A stretch of 64,000 nt of DNA from Struthio camelus (taxonomy: Eukaryota; Chordata; Aves; Struthioniformes; Struthionidae), in the NCBI RefSeq assembly GCF_040807025.1, contig NC_090946.1, positions 80,846,641 through 80,910,640 on the forward strand, given 5' to 3'. Positions 30,901-45,900 of the stretch are shown here, one piece after another. Within the stretch, counting starts at the first letter, position 1. Each line of letters starts with the position of its first letter. The notes beneath the pieces are model-generated. The model did no database searches. It was not told the DNA's origin and saw nothing but the letters and a program-made list of their open reading frames with translations. Both the position numbers and the translations under genes were made by a program.

Positions 30901-33900
30901 CTAGTATTACAGAGGTTTTGCCGTGTGATGGAAGGGTGTGTGAGCTACAAAAATGCCATGCATCTCCTTTTTTCTTTGTGCTCTTTTGTAAGAGGTCCCG
31001 GGAGAGATTTTTAAATAAGACCCAATGGAAAGGCTTTTGAATAAATTCTCAAGGTGTACAAGATTCCTGTTTACTTTGGAGCTGCTTCTTGGTAGGGCTT
31101 TTCCGCTGTGAGTAACTGCAACCCTCCTGGCCATCACTGTCTGCTCCTAAATCTGTATAATTCTGCATCTTTGCAACTAATCTCACCCATGCCCAGACAC
31201 GCGGTTTGACTTTGCACTGGTACTTGCCACGCAGGGTTTTTTATCCGGAGTGCGTTGTAGATGGGGAAACAATGCGTTGCAGGCAGGGGACCAGAGAGTC
31301 CATAGCAGTATCTACCTGCCAACAGCTCAAATCCACAGAATTGGGTTATGGCTCCCCTGTGCAGACATTTAATCAGTTTTCTAAGAGTCGTATCTTCAGT
31401 TTTGTGTTGTTTAACTTGTGTAACTGTTGTATCCGTATGCCACGCATACAAGCTGTTAGCGTGTCTGGTTTGTGCTGTGTACCTTTGAATGCCACCTTTG
31501 GATGTTTATCAGTCTGTGCTTCCACCTCTGTGCCATGCTGTAGATGACTCTCCCTAGTCTTTAAGACTGCACAAGTGCTGTTATCTGTCTGCCTGTCATT
31601 CATGCTTGCAAGCTGCCTACTTCATTTGCGTGGCTACAAGATGAGGCTTCATATTATTCAGGTCTACACGTCTACCTTTTTACATACAGTCTGGAGAGTT
31701 TGCTACCAAGTTTTCATTAAGAAAGCTGCCCAACATAGTAAATCTTATGAGCTTGTTATTAAAAACAGATTGGATGTAGTGTAAGAACGACATGGCAAAG
31801 GTAATAAAATGATGAGAACAAGTAAATGGGGCAGAAAGTGGCCTGGCAAAATGGCATAGCCCTGCAATAGCAGGGAGCTAGGCAACAGCTGAGGAGTTCA
31901 CATGCTGAATGCTCAGGCAGCAAGATCCATGGGGATATTAAGGCAGGTCTAACCAGAGCTACATGTGCAAGTTCATAGCTAACGACCAAATACAACTGAC
32001 GATAAAACACCCCCCGGAGACCCTTCCAAGCTGCCCTGCTGTGTGACGAGCCTCTTGTGTGCAACTTCTTTGAGTCTGGGGGAGCTGGGAAAGAACTAAC
32101 CCAGAATGGCTGCACTTACTGTAGGGAGCGAGTTGACCAAGTGGCCAGAGAGAAAGAGAAGCTGCGATCAGACTTGGAAAAAGCAGAAAAACTGAAATCT
32201 CTGATGGCGTCCGAGGTTGATGACCACCATGCTGCGATAGAGCGCCGGAACGAATACAACCTCAGGTACGGCACACCGATCCAGCCCGTTCGGCGCAGTG
32301 GCTGGTGCGAACAGCCAGCCACAGGGCACGAGTCACTTCTGCTTGTCCTAACTGTTGTTGTAGGTATTATTCAGTGTTGCAGGTACTCAGTAACCGAGGC
32401 AATGGCTTGGGGTGAAGGATGGGAGAAGTGCAAGTATTTACAATTTAACTGAAAATAAGCTTGAACCTGTTTTCGATGTAAACTGCATGTTTGGCCAAGC
32501 TAAAGCAATTCTGTGCTTTCCCCACCTGCCAGACCCTTCTGCAGGTCCCAGAGAGACCTGGTCCCAGTTCCCATCTCTCTCTCTGCATCTCAACCCTTGC
32601 TCTAGTCACCTTGGTGTCCTTGCATTCAGTTTGCCTTCCCAGTTAGGAGGTGTGTGCTGATGTGAAATTGAAAATGCTAATTACACTGCTTGAAGAAAAA
32701 TCAGATTTAATCCTAAAACAGCATCTCTGATCAGGCCATGGGTTGTATATCTAAAATTCGCCAAGTACCACGTAGCTGATCTGTGCTACTAATCCAAACA
32801 TTGCTGTGTTTCTCCCAAGCAGTCTTTTCAGCCTGGTTAAGTGCCAACGCTGATATGAGCAGGCAGCTTCACATGTGATGACTGCCACCGAGCTTAATTC
32901 ATAGTGGTATTTGCTGCCTAGCTCTTTTCATGAGCTTTCCTTACCTTTGATGCCTTAATAGGAAGCTGGATGAGGAATACAAAGAACGAATCGTGACTTT
33001 AAAGAATGAGCTCCGGAAAGAGCGAGAGCAAATTCTGCAGCAGGCTAACAAACAGCGTCTGGAACTGGAGCAGGAGATTGAAAAGCTGAAAACTGAGGAG
33101 AACTACGTCCGTGACCGCCTCACCCTTTCTCTAAAGGTACCAGGGACTAAACGCAAATGGGATTTTCCCACAAAAGGCTAGGCGGCCTAATAGGGGGGAG
33201 CAACGGTTGCAATTTTGTGCTTGTTGAGACAATCTGTGACTGTATCTTGTGCTGGTTGAAACTAATTTTAGCTGCAAGATAGAGGCATATTTGTAACAGT
33301 GTTTTTGGGTCACCTCAATAGGTATTCCTTGGATTTCTGCTGCCCGTCATGTGCAGAACACGCACATGTACAGCTCTTAGATGGGTTGTTTGCCTTGCTG
33401 GCAGTCTGACTGTCCAGCCAGCAGATGATACATCCTGACAAAATCTAAAACACTACCTAAAAATCCCTAAAACGAGTTTGCAGTTATTCCCTTTCAAAAA
33501 TGATCTGCTGCCTCATGAACCTTTTTAAGAGAACACTTAAATTGCAACTTTTTTCTGAACATGACAGCCGCCTTACTTGAATTTCATTTTTTAAACTGAG
33601 CGAAAGCTAAGGTAACGGTGTTGCCTTACAAATGATCTCAAAAGTTCTGACAGTCAGAGGGAGGTGATATACCTTTTAAAGATGTTTAGGAGAGCAGCTT
33701 TTAAAGGGATTATTGGCCATCCTATGAGAGCCAGGAAAACTATAAAATATTCTGAAGCAGTGAATTGAAAACGGAGAGGAGTCACAGGATACAACTGGTG
33801 CGTGCTTTGCAAGCTGTGTGCAGGCCTGAGATTCACACATCTTGCTTTAATGTGACGAGAGGAATGGTATGCGCATGCATAATAGAAAACAAATTCACCA

Positions 33901-36900
33901 TTCCTATCACTAGCAGAAATTTTTAATGTAGTGTTCTGACTTGATCAGAAGACTGTTCTGTTCTTATGAGTTAGCGTTTTGAAAAGGAAAACCTGAGTAA
34001 ATGGTAAGGCTGCTGGTGGGTTTGGTTTTGTTTAGGAAAACAGCCGTTTGGAAAGCGAGCTACTGGAAACTGGAGAAAAACTGGCTGAGTATGAAAGTCT
34101 GGCAAGCAAACTGCAGAGGAACTTGGAAAATGTCCTGGCTGAGAAGGTAAATCCCTCCTCTTTCCATTACGTGTTCAGAATTAAACCTCTTTTGAATTAC
34201 TACACTTGAGATGCCAAATTAATTAATAGCAGGAGGTGCTTGGGATCGATGAGCTATCTAACTGTGACCAAGCCAGGGTGCTGAATTGCACAGCTTACCT
34301 AGTTCATGTAGGCAGCTTGACTTGAGCTTCGGTTAAGGAAACTATTGATACTTCAGCTTAGGTGTAGTGTTAAGTTAATTGACAGTTAAGAGCCCTACAG
34401 TGAAACAGTCACTCCCCAAATCCGCAGGGATTTTTCTTGCCTCAGTATATGGACTTGGACAGACCCAGTCTGCAGGTCCTTTCTGGGGAAGTTGTTAAAT
34501 GCAGACATCTTTACTTGGTTAAATTTTAGTGAAAACAGAGGTAAACAAAGTGTAAAAAATGAGCATGGTGCGGTTACAATAAGCTGTTCATAATATTAGT
34601 TTCTGAAGAGGCGTTTCTGAGTATGCACATGTATAGGCAAATGCACATAATGCTGGAGTTCTTGCCCAATATCTGTTTTCCAGACTATAAGGTTGGGATT
34701 ATTTATCTCATCAAAATACAATTACTTTCTGCATGTATTAAATTAGAAAGGTATCATCTGGAATCAAAATTAGTAGTCAATACGAGAACTATGGTGGAGT
34801 AACAGCTAGTATTTGCTAGGGAAGCTGCTGTTTGTCCCCTACCAGAAGGGAAGTGGAGCTTCCATGTTTTTTTAAGGACAAAAAAAAAAAAAAAGAGAGA
34901 GAAAAAAGGAAAGAGGGAGAAGACTGAAGAATTGCATCTGGGCTGCAAGCAGGGGTATTTGGAGGAAGAATAACTGGATTGTTTTCATGCTATTTCAGTT
35001 TGGTGACCTCGATCCCAGCAGCGCGGAGTTCTTTCTGCAGGAGGAGCGACTGGCGCAAATGAAAAGCGAGTACGAGCTGCAGTGCCGGGTAAGCTGGCCT
35101 CTGGGACTTGAGACTCGGCACTAACACCCGATGTGCAGATGTTCACGGCAAATGTTCTTGCTGGAAATGTTCTTGCAGCCAAGATTAGCAGCACGCACGC
35201 AACGCTGCCATTTTGTTTCCTACCTGATGACTTTCTTACGTTAAGCTAAGCTCTTGGATGGGAGAAAGCCCTTTCCACAGAGGCAAATGGTCGAGCTAAG
35301 AGATGAGGCGCCTTGAGGGTGGGCTGGGATAGGGTATATGGAGCCTCCTTTGATCAACAGATGTCAACTAAGCTTACTCAATACACAGCTATGCACTAGG
35401 TGTTTTCTGACTTGTGAAATAGCTTTGCCCTAGTTTAAAGTCAAAATTGCAAGGATTAACAACAGAAATACAATGTATAAGAGTTCTGTTGGTCGTTTCT
35501 ATAACAGTAGTATTTTAAGTAAATAAAATTGTAGAAACTTAAAGCTCGTCTCGTCCTCCTCCCAAATCTTGTGCAGCCGAGTACTTTAAGTCGGGCCCCG
35601 AAGTGTCTGTCTATGCATCTATTTTCTGGTGACTACTATGGTTACGTAGCATAAGCATTCAGCTCATCTATTCTGCGTTATCCTTTTTGTTCAGCAAAGG
35701 ACTATTGTGACAAAAGGCTGTGCATAATGTGAAGGAGCACAGTAGCTCTGCGAGGAAGCTGCAATTTAAAATCAAAGATTTTCTAGAACTAGTTGCTGAA
35801 TTAATACTTCTGGATAAGAACTTGCTTGAATATGCAACTGATTTCTTGAGTAGTGGCAGATCTGAATCAGTCTTCAAGGTTCATTTTTCTGAACCTTTCA
35901 AATCTGCCAAATTGTGTGTTTACGCATTCATGGATTCATTTTCCTCAGTAAACACTGTTCACTGAACTCCGTGCATCACATTTGGCACAAACTCTTGGGA
36001 TATTCTGCTTGGCAAGCGGGCAGAAGTACCAGATGGCAAATGCAGTAATGAGGATATCTCTTTCCCAAGGCAATCTTCTGCTTTTGATTTGATTTTTTAA
36101 CGTAGAAAGGTGTTTGAGAGGTTTCTCAAATATATTCAAAATGTTCTGAAGTTGCTGCCTATGAAAAGATAATGAGAGGAGGAATATAGTGAAAGGTACT
36201 AGAGCATGGTATGCTTCAAATGCAAAATATATGCCTGTTATCAACCTGAAGAATGTTCTGCTGTTTCGGTGGGTAAACACATCTGTGCCGCTTGCACAGG
36301 CTGGAACCTGGAGAAGGGCGCAGTTGTTTTGCTGCTAGGAGAGTGACTGTTAAAAATATTATTGACAAGGCTTTACCTATAGTAATTCTCTCCTGAGTGC
36401 CTTGTCATTAGTGTGCATGCTGGTTTACGGGTGTTCGTTTGCCTTGGTTTGTTTCATTCAGGCTTCTTTATTTCCCTCCCTCAGGAGTTGCAAGATCAAA
36501 TAGATGAGCTGCAGTCTGAGCTGGAAGAGTACCGTGCTCAAGGCAAAGTGTTCAGGCCTTCTCTGAAAAAGTCACTCTCGGAAGAGTTTGACGTGGATAT
36601 TAAAAGTCATGGTAATAGTGGCATTGAGCCTGACCAAGGTAAAGTATCTTTCCTATGTGACGGTCTTCTATCTAAAGATATTTATGGTGACCTTTTAGAT
36701 GCAATTATGTAAACTTTCCCAAACCTTCATAGGCTCCTTGAATAACACCTCCGTTTTGCTGTTTCATACTAGGTGGAGTATGGCTGCTGTGGTATATAAT
36801 TAAAGCTAAAATGAATGTTTATAGTTTCTAGTTACAAGTGTGTGACTGGAATTTGAGAGCGCTGTAGTAGCTGCCTAAACAAAGATGAAATAATTCAGTT

Positions 36901-39900
36901 GAAAAAGTAACTCTTTGGATTTTGAGAATATATATAATTATTTTCAAAGGACTTGGATCAGAAGACTGCAATCCACTGAATATGAGCATAGAAGCAGAAA
37001 TGGTTATTGAACAAATGAAGGAGCAACATCACAGGGATGTACATCACCTCAAGCAAGAGCTTGAAGACGCAGTAAGCTATTTTACCTTAATACGAAGCTT
37101 CAGAACTTTTCCAGCCTCTTTCTACGGGAGATGACGGGAAAAGGACTAGCAGGACGGTCTTGGGAAAAGGGCTTTGTTTTGTGTTTCTGGTCAAATTATG
37201 ACACTTCTGTTAATCTGGGCCAGCCTCTACCTTCCCTTCTCCTTCTGCATATCGCTCTGTACTTGAGCAGTACTGGAGAGGGCTGAATGAATGCTGCATT
37301 ATATCTACTCACCACCCACCAGATAATGAAAGAGGAGTGAGCCTTTCAGATGAGGTATTGCGTTTCCTGTTCTGAAAGCCTGGTGCATCTGAATCAGTCA
37401 CTTCATTCACGTTGGTGTGGAATAACTGTGGATTAGAAAAGCTCCCGGGGGAGTCCGTGTTGGTAAATGCTATGCTTGTGCAGTCTGGTGTTGAAATGTG
37501 ATCGGGGCTGTGCAAGGATGGAAATTCTACTGTTACAGCACCTGTCCTGAGGAAAACGTGCAGTCAGTTCCCCATTTTCTGGGTGTGGATCTCTTGGCTT
37601 GCGGATTAATCTTACCGTACCTGCCGAAATACCTGGCTCTAGGTGGAACAAGAAGGGCTTACAAGGTCAGAGGCAGTGCATATGTACCATGCTGGGTCCA
37701 AAACAGGGTTTGTGTAGGAACACCAACAAGGTCTGGTGGGCCAGAGTGGTACCTTTCCCTGTCTTGGGGTGGGCATCCTGCCCAACCCACCGTGTCCAGC
37801 CTTTTGAGGGCTAGTTAGCTTAGCACAGCTTTGCACACAGCACAACACCCACCTCTGACCCACACTTAGCGTCTGCATGAAGATCGCAGTGTTTCCAAGC
37901 AAATAAGACCTACCCTCCTCAGCCGGTCAAGTGCACTGAGGTGGAGGTGTCCCCAGGCTTCTTCTGTAAGAGTTGGTTCAGAACCAGAAGTAGAGGGTCC
38001 TTTCAGGCCTTCCTTGCATCTTTTATCCCAGGACCCACCTCCACATATGAGCTGATTATAATAAGTGTATTCGTTTCATGTACGGCATAATGCAAGTGCA
38101 CTGACGCTGTATTCTGACAAAGCTGACAACTCCCTGCTCTTATTAGCAATGTGAAATGAGGGATGAGAGTGGCAAAAGGGGACCAATAAAATATTGCTCT
38201 GAAATCCTAACTTCTCTCTAACAGTTTGTCTCATGTTTCTCTGCAAAAACTTTTTAAAGGGGAAGCCCTCATCCGCCTCTTGACTTGGGGACGCTTTTTC
38301 AAAAGCACTTGGTGAAATAGAGGAGTCCATCTGCAATTTGTGAAGTGAATTAGGACTTGAAAATTGTTAGTGGCTTCTCTTTGCTTTCACAAATTTGCTG
38401 AATGGAAAAGCATGAATTTCACTGGCTTGTAGACAAAAATCATCTTTACTCCAGCAAGAAATCAAGCTGAGCGTCTTAGGATTCTTTGCAGGGGAAACCA
38501 ATTGTAAGATACTAGTATGTAAATCAAAATCTATAGAGTATCTAGAAATACATAATATAGAGAAAACATTTCTATAGAATAGAATATGTAACATTTTCTA
38601 TAGAAGATCTTTCTATATCTTTGTAGAAAATGAATCAATCTATTTCCCTTCTTGTAGGTGAGTCATTATGAAAAGCAGCTAGACGAGACAAAAATCTACT
38701 GTGAAAAGGAACAAGAAGATATGAGGAAGAAGTATGCTGAAGAGATACTTGTCATGGAAAAGCAAATAATTGGCCTTAAAAACCAAATTGCAGAACTGCA
38801 GGGAGAAACAGCAGTACTCCGAGAACAGCAAGAGAGGCTTGGCTGTAAACATAACGATGAGAAAAACAAATTGCAAATAAGCTTCAATGAGGAAAAAGCA
38901 AATTTGCAAGAATTACTCAGGCAGGAACATGAAGAAGATGTTCGAGTTAAACTGGAGGAGGTGAACGAGAAGTTTAGTCGAGAACGGGAAGAACTGATTC
39001 AAAATGGTGTCTGGATGGAAGAAAAGATGAGAGTTTTAGTGCAGACACTGCAGGAAGAAAAGGGAGAGCTAGAACGTGACTTTCGTGAGCAGCTGAAAAG
39101 GGTGACGGAAACGCATGCCTTGGAGAAAGAGGAGCTACAGCAAGAACTGCTGAGGAAGCACAAACAGGAACTGGAGGAGGAAAGGTGAGTGCTGTTGCTG
39201 GTAGTGATGTATGCTGGCCTTGATTGCTTGCCATGTTGACCAAGGTAAAGCTAGTGCAGAAATTACTCCAGATGCTTAATTCAAGTGTGTTAGCTGTATA
39301 GTGCCATTACTTGTTTTATTCCAGAACACCGATAGGCTGGTATCCAGATGCTTTTTCTTTGGACCTTTCTCAAGCAGATATCTATGTTGATTTTTAGCTC
39401 ATCCAGAGATAACAATACTGTTAAAGCATAAACAGCCATGATTAATTTGAGCTCTATTCAGTATCCCTGTGCTCCACAATCCTTTGTACTTAAGAACTCT
39501 GAAAATCCAAATATTGTTTTTTCCCAAAGAAGTAAATGGATGGAAGGTAAACACATTTGGCTAGAATATAGTGTCAAAGTAATTTGAACCCTTCTAGGGG
39601 GAGAACCTCTGCCTCTGTGAATCCGATCGCAAGTGCAGAAGGGCATGTATTGTGTAAGAAGCTATTTCTAAGGACACTTCTTGAGTTACATTCATTCCAA
39701 GGCAATTAGATTTTTTTTTTTTTGAAGTTTCAACAGGCTGCCTCAGATTTAACTTTGGCTCTCAGAAGACCTATTTGATGGGTTTACCTGAAACTTGGTG
39801 AAAATGTAATTTTTCAGCTTGTTTTATTAAGTAGCTTAAACAGCCGTTTGAATCTTTTTCTGAGTGAGCCCAGAGTTTAGTAATGTGTTATGTTAACCAT

Positions 39901-42900
39901 GTTTAGGAAAAAAATGGAAAGTGACTATAACAGAAGAGCATCTCACGCAGAAACTGAGTTTTCTGTGAACGCACAAACACTTACGAATAAATATGAAGAC
40001 ACGATCCAAAATCTGGAAAGACGCTACCAACGAGAGTTGCACGAACTTGCCGAACAGCAGAGGGAGGAAAGATCTCAGTGGGAGTTTGAAAAGGATGAAA
40101 TTATCCAGGAGGCTGCTGAAGCCCAAGAACATCTGAAGGAAGGGCTGGCTAATGAAAAGGCTGTTTCTCTTGCTCTAACCCAGGAAAAGGAACTCCTGGA
40201 GAAAAACTTCAAGGAAGAAGTGAACAGGTTGGTGTGTGAAAAAGAACAGCTTCAGAAAGAGCTACAAGATCTGAGAAATGCTACTGAAAAGCAAGAGAAT
40301 GAGTTGAATGATAAAATAGCGCAACTCCAAAACGACCATGAAAAAGAGCTAAAGAACAAAGAAGAGTGTATATCCACGATGGAGGAAAGTGGGAAGCTGG
40401 TTAGCCAACAGCTGGAGAGACTTGACAGCGAACATAAGCAAGAGAAAGAACAGCTCAATTCCAAACTTCTTGCTTTAGAGAGCTTAAACAAAGACATCTG
40501 TGTAAGGGCAGAAAGAGAGAAGGCAGAGATGAATTTGGAAATCTCAAATCTTCAAGAAAAAATACAGAAGTTGCAGTGGGAGACCCTTAATTTTTCCACT
40601 CTACAAAATCATTATAGAGTACTGGAAAATGAATATGCAAAAGCAAAAAGCAAAATTGCTTCGTTGTCTGGTATGGAGCATCCGGGAGATGATGCAGCTG
40701 TTCTTAGGAGTCTGCAGAAAGTGCATGAGCAAGCAGTGAAGGAAAACGTCAGAATGGCTTCTGAGATCGTCGCACTGCAGCAAAGGCTTCAAGCCATCGA
40801 GCGTGAGCCAGTGAGACGTGCCAGTTCTGACCGCGCAAACTCTGATTCAGAACAGTCCCAGCCGCAGGCTGCACTAGATCCCGTTGCAGAAGGGTTGCCC
40901 AGCGATTGTAAAGACACAGATAAGGGAACAGATTCAGATGTCTTTCCACTTCTGGAGGCTAATATTACAGACCTTACAGAAATGACTGAGGCTCATTCCA
41001 GTTTGGAGAAGCCATGTGATGAAACTAGGACAGAGAGTCACGCTGTTAAGGTGCAGGTGTGCCAGATGCCAGGAAGTGTAACAGCACTGGAAACTGGTTG
41101 TAACCACGATGCTAACAAGAAGCAACAGCTAGTTTCTATAGTGCCCTTGCTGCAAAAAAAACAGAGAGATCTTGAAAAAACTCTTGAGATAGTTCCCAGA
41201 CTAAAGATATTACCCAATGATATTAAACGACAGAATGTCCGTCAGCTGGTAAATAACAGAATAGCTACCAAAAACAAAGGCTTTTTTTCTGATGCTTCTA
41301 AACTACAGATTGAGCTTGAGGAGGCTGAAGAACTAACTGGTGCTTCTCTCCAGCTTAAGCATGTTTCTGGATCAACTAAAGAGAAGGGTGACCTGAAAAA
41401 CATAATACCTCAGCTTTGGAAAAGGATTGAAGATTTAGAAGAAAGATCAATGGCACAAGCTAAACTTCTGTCTTTACAAGAAGATATCCAGGTGGAAAAT
41501 GAGGGGCTGAAATCTGAAATGATAGAGTTAGTTGAAAAAAACAAAGTACTAGAAGACAATTTAGCTAAGCTGAGATGCCTTCGCCGCAAACTAGAAGAAA
41601 GTAACCTAGAAACTATTCAACTCAGAGAGGAAAAAACACAGCTCCTCAGGAAAGTTAAAGAATTGGAAGACATCCAAGAGCAATACACACAAGGAAAAAT
41701 AGATGCACCCAGTGAAAAGTTAAGACTGCAACGCCAGCTTGGAAAAGTGGAAGAACACACCGCGACATTTAAAGTTCTGCAAGACAAGCACGCTCAATGT
41801 GATGTCGTGATGAAAGAGATCTCTATGGAAAAAAGAGAGCAACAAGAGCTGAACAGAAAGCTGAAAGTTGCTACTTTGATTAACCAAAATGACATGCATC
41901 CTCATGAAGAGAGAGAAGCATGGAGCACGGTGACGCATGGTTTGCAAAGTACATGCAGTGAGCTGCAGCAAAAAGTTGACCTTTTGAGGTAATGTACACT
42001 TAAACTTTGTGGGAAACGTGCAGGCCCCACAATAATCAAACTTGCTGCTTGCTCTGCTTAGAAACTAACCTAGCAATCCACTGATTACTTTAACTTCTGC
42101 TGGCTGACTTACAGTTGCTGCATTAACAAGTAGTTTAACTGTGATTAGGAAACAATGCCTTGGATTCTAACTACTAGTAAGCAAGCTCTTTAAACGTGGA
42201 CAATGAGAGTTGAAATACGCGTATATGATTTACTCCTCTTTGAACGTGATCTAACATGAGCGATGGTCAAAGAACAACTTGTCAGCTGTGCTGTCTGTGG
42301 ATAGTCATCCTTGCAGTGTGTAGTTTTATGGTAAACCAGAGACCTATGTTTTACTTCAAATACGACGGTAACGTTTCCAGAATGCTTTCAATTTTCATAC
42401 TAATATCACCTCTTCATTCTGTTCTTTTCTAGTACTGAATGTTACTTGGAACGCTAAAAGTGCTTCAATTTTCTAAATATTTGAAGTTAACACTAGAAAA
42501 TGAGTACTTTTTTCCTAGTAGGAGCACTTAGTGTTAGGAGCCCATATTATATGGTATAACATGGTAAATACCATCATAACAAAGAGAACAAAATAATTAC
42601 CTAAGTTTTTAACTGCTGTATTTAAGTAAGTGCTTTTTTGGGGACCGTAAAGTGGTTACAATGACTAATTTGTGTTCAACAATGGCTTCCTGTAAGAATT
42701 TGTTCTTTCAAGAATTACACCATGCCTCAATTATTTCTCTGCAGTTGCCTCAGGAAAGAAAAGGCATTTTCAAACTCCGCTGCTTCCATGCTGGTATTCC
42801 TAGCATGTTAGACTCTTGAAATAGCTGGTGAAACTGCTCACGTTTGTAGCAGTTTGCATATTGTGGTGTTCAGCTGTGTAAAGTTATGACTATGTTATTT

Positions 42901-45900
42901 GTAATCTAAGAAGTAAAAGGTATAGTACAATATTAAAGCTTGAAGTTTTTACTAGGTACCTTAGTTTCTTTAACTTTGTGCACCTTTTTTGTGAAGGAAA
43001 AAAGGCCCTTTTTCAGCGATCTGAGAGGAACTCTCACTAAATGAAATATAAAATCCATATGCAGTTGATAGGTAAAACTAGTCAGTAGTAGCTCTGTTTT
43101 TAAAACATCATCAGTAGTTTAGCCTTTTTGTAACTCTTCTCCCTGCCGGCCTAGACAATATATGGAAACAGTTTTCAGTTGTCTCATCTCTGTCATAGAT
43201 GTGAAGCCGAGAAGCTCAGGGAAGAAAATGCTATTCTGAAAAATGAAGTAACTTTATTAAACGAGGAAGGTAGCGCTTCCAACCTGAAACTGAGGGAGCT
43301 AAATGGATCTCAAGAAGAAATGCGGTAAGAATTGAACAGGGCATGTATTGTGTGTGTGTGTGTGTATGCTTTCAGGTTTCCGTTGCAATGCAGACACGAT
43401 AGTTGCGTCCCTTCTCAAAGCTTTCACGTTAGAGATTCCACAGAATTAGAAACAGACTTATCTCCTGCTGCCATTAGAAATCCAGTTGGCTTACAGTCTG
43501 TTCTTTTGCATTTCTCACCTGTCACAGCTTGTTCTGCCTGTTCCTGGATCTAAAGCAGGGACTTCCTTGATAGGAGCTCTAATGGCCTAGTAACCCATAC
43601 GTGACTGATTTTGCAGCAACACGGACCTACTCAGGAGCAGAACTAATGTGATTCCTCTGCTTGCTCCAGCAAAGGCAGAGGTTGCTAGGCATGTATAGCC
43701 TTAGAAAAGGCGGGAAGAGGTACAGTTTGACATCTTACTTCAGTAGTTTGGCCGTTGACACGGTCTTTTCCCATGATCCTCAGAGTATCTTAGCCTCCTA
43801 GGAAAGAAATGTGTGGATATCTCAGAAGTGAGTGCTCACTGAGCCTAGGCAAAACAGTGATGCTAAGCGAAAAAAGAAAAAGAAAAAATCCAGAATGACC
43901 ATTTCTAGTGATAAGATGTCAAAAAACAGCCCATTCTTGCTGCCTGTGTCTATTAACAGGTGCCCCTAATGTTAACGAGCTTTCCTTTTTCTTAGGCAAA
44001 AAATAGAGGCGGTAAGAAAGGAGAAAGTGGCTGTACAGAAGATGGTTGACAACCTGAAAAAGCAGGTATACAGACTGTGTCTGTAATATTCTCTGTAGGA
44101 ATCTTTGTGACATCTAAAGAAAGACTTTCATACAGCAAAGGCCATAGAAAATGGACATTCTGTTCAAACTTCTTGATAATAACTGTACGTTCTCAATAAC
44201 TGGTCGGGGTGGATGTGAGGCTTTTGACCTGATTTGAAGACAACTGCAATGCTACTGTAACCATTTAGCTTACAGACTTGAGAGCATTTTCCACAGTAAA
44301 CTTGAAAGTATGCTTAATGGAAATATAAAATTAAAATCTTTCCTTTGTAATCTTTCTGGGTAATGCTCTGCAGTAGCCCATGGGAAATAGAGGTTATGTG
44401 ACTCAGCCTCCTCTTATCTCCCAGTTAGCTGCCTCTAGGAGCACTGCCAGCAGTGATCCCTTGCTCCTGTCTATGGGATTTTACCATCTTCTAAGGGAGC
44501 TTTGTTGTACTAGGCAAATAATAGAAGATTTACGACGTTCTTATGCTCATATTCCTCTTTTAGTAATGCCTAGTAAAATTCTACTTGCTCAGAATAATCT
44601 ACCAGTTTACCAGCATAACCCTCAAGGTATATTCCAGCATGGCAAAGGGAAGGAGGAACTGAGGAGGCTGCCTTTATGCATGCAGCATGCTGTCAGGAGG
44701 TTTCCCACTCTTAGATGTGCTACTGCTTGATTTGGCTTAAAATTAGGGCACGGAGCAAGTTAAATAGGCTATAGAGAAACAAATAAAGGAGTGCTGTTGG
44801 GAATGAGACTGTCACCTAGAGTACAGTTAATTACTGTTGTACCTCCCTGGCCAGGTCATCGAATTGTAATGACTCTTGTCAGTATATTTCTTTTTAATCA
44901 TTTTAATAAAAAGGAAACGTTTTAAAAATCTGCTCCCCGGTGTAAAGGTACTCATAACTGACACTGCTGTCCAATTTCAGGTAGTGGATCTGAAAACTAG
45001 GAACCAGCAGCTGGACTCTGAAAATATAGAACTTAGCCAGAGGAATTCCAAAAACCAAGCAGATGTTCAGGATCTTAATCAACAGCTGGCAAGAGTACTC
45101 AAGCAAAAGGAAAGAGAAGCAGGAAAGTGTACCTTGGAAGAATGGGAAAAAGAGAGATTGCTACTGAAAGAGGAACTGGAAAACTCTAAAATAAAGGTAT
45201 AGAATAACACTGTTGCTAATGGTATGAAACAATTTTTTAGGTATGCATAGGTACCATGGCATTAGCACCCCTTTCTCAAACTGTGTGTGGTCTTTCAAAT
45301 CTGAACTTTCCCGAGTGCTAGCTGCAAATGTACGTGCATGCAGGGATGGGGGTGGGAAGGAAAGACGGAGGCTGCTTTCTGGCTGCTGTTGGGAAGGGAA
45401 ACAGGTAGAAGCATGCAGTTCTGTTTTGCAAATGGATCTTAGCGATGCTACATACTCCCACCTGTATGTTCCAGGATGCCTGTTGTGTTCAGTCCAGTGC
45501 CATCCCAGCATTAACTCATGTCACTGGGTGGAACACCCCCTGGCTAACCTCTGTTACTCTGCCCTTCTCTTTAAGTTGAAGTCAGCCTTTTATTTTTTCC
45601 AGTCATCAAATATGGTGTCTTCCCTGGAGATGGAGCTGTCAAAAATGAAAGTTCAAGCTCATGTATTGGAGCAGGAAAACCACATCCTCAAGCAGGAGCT
45701 GGAGAAAACAAAACAGGTATGGCAGCCTACTTGACTGCAGTTAGATAATGGGTTTATTCCCCCAACAGCCAGCAGGAACGTGACTCTCTTAATGTGCCCT
45801 ACTCTCTTGCCTGAATCTGAGAGATTTATTTTTTTTCTTTTTGAAGAAAGGCCGTAGCAAAAAGGGAAAACATAGACTTTGACAATGAAAGCAAAGATAT

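Noticed and set aside
43340..43358. GT dinucleotide run after NIN exon 18
   Set aside because: Ordinary short microsatellite near a donor; possible minor splicing effect but no specific evidence.
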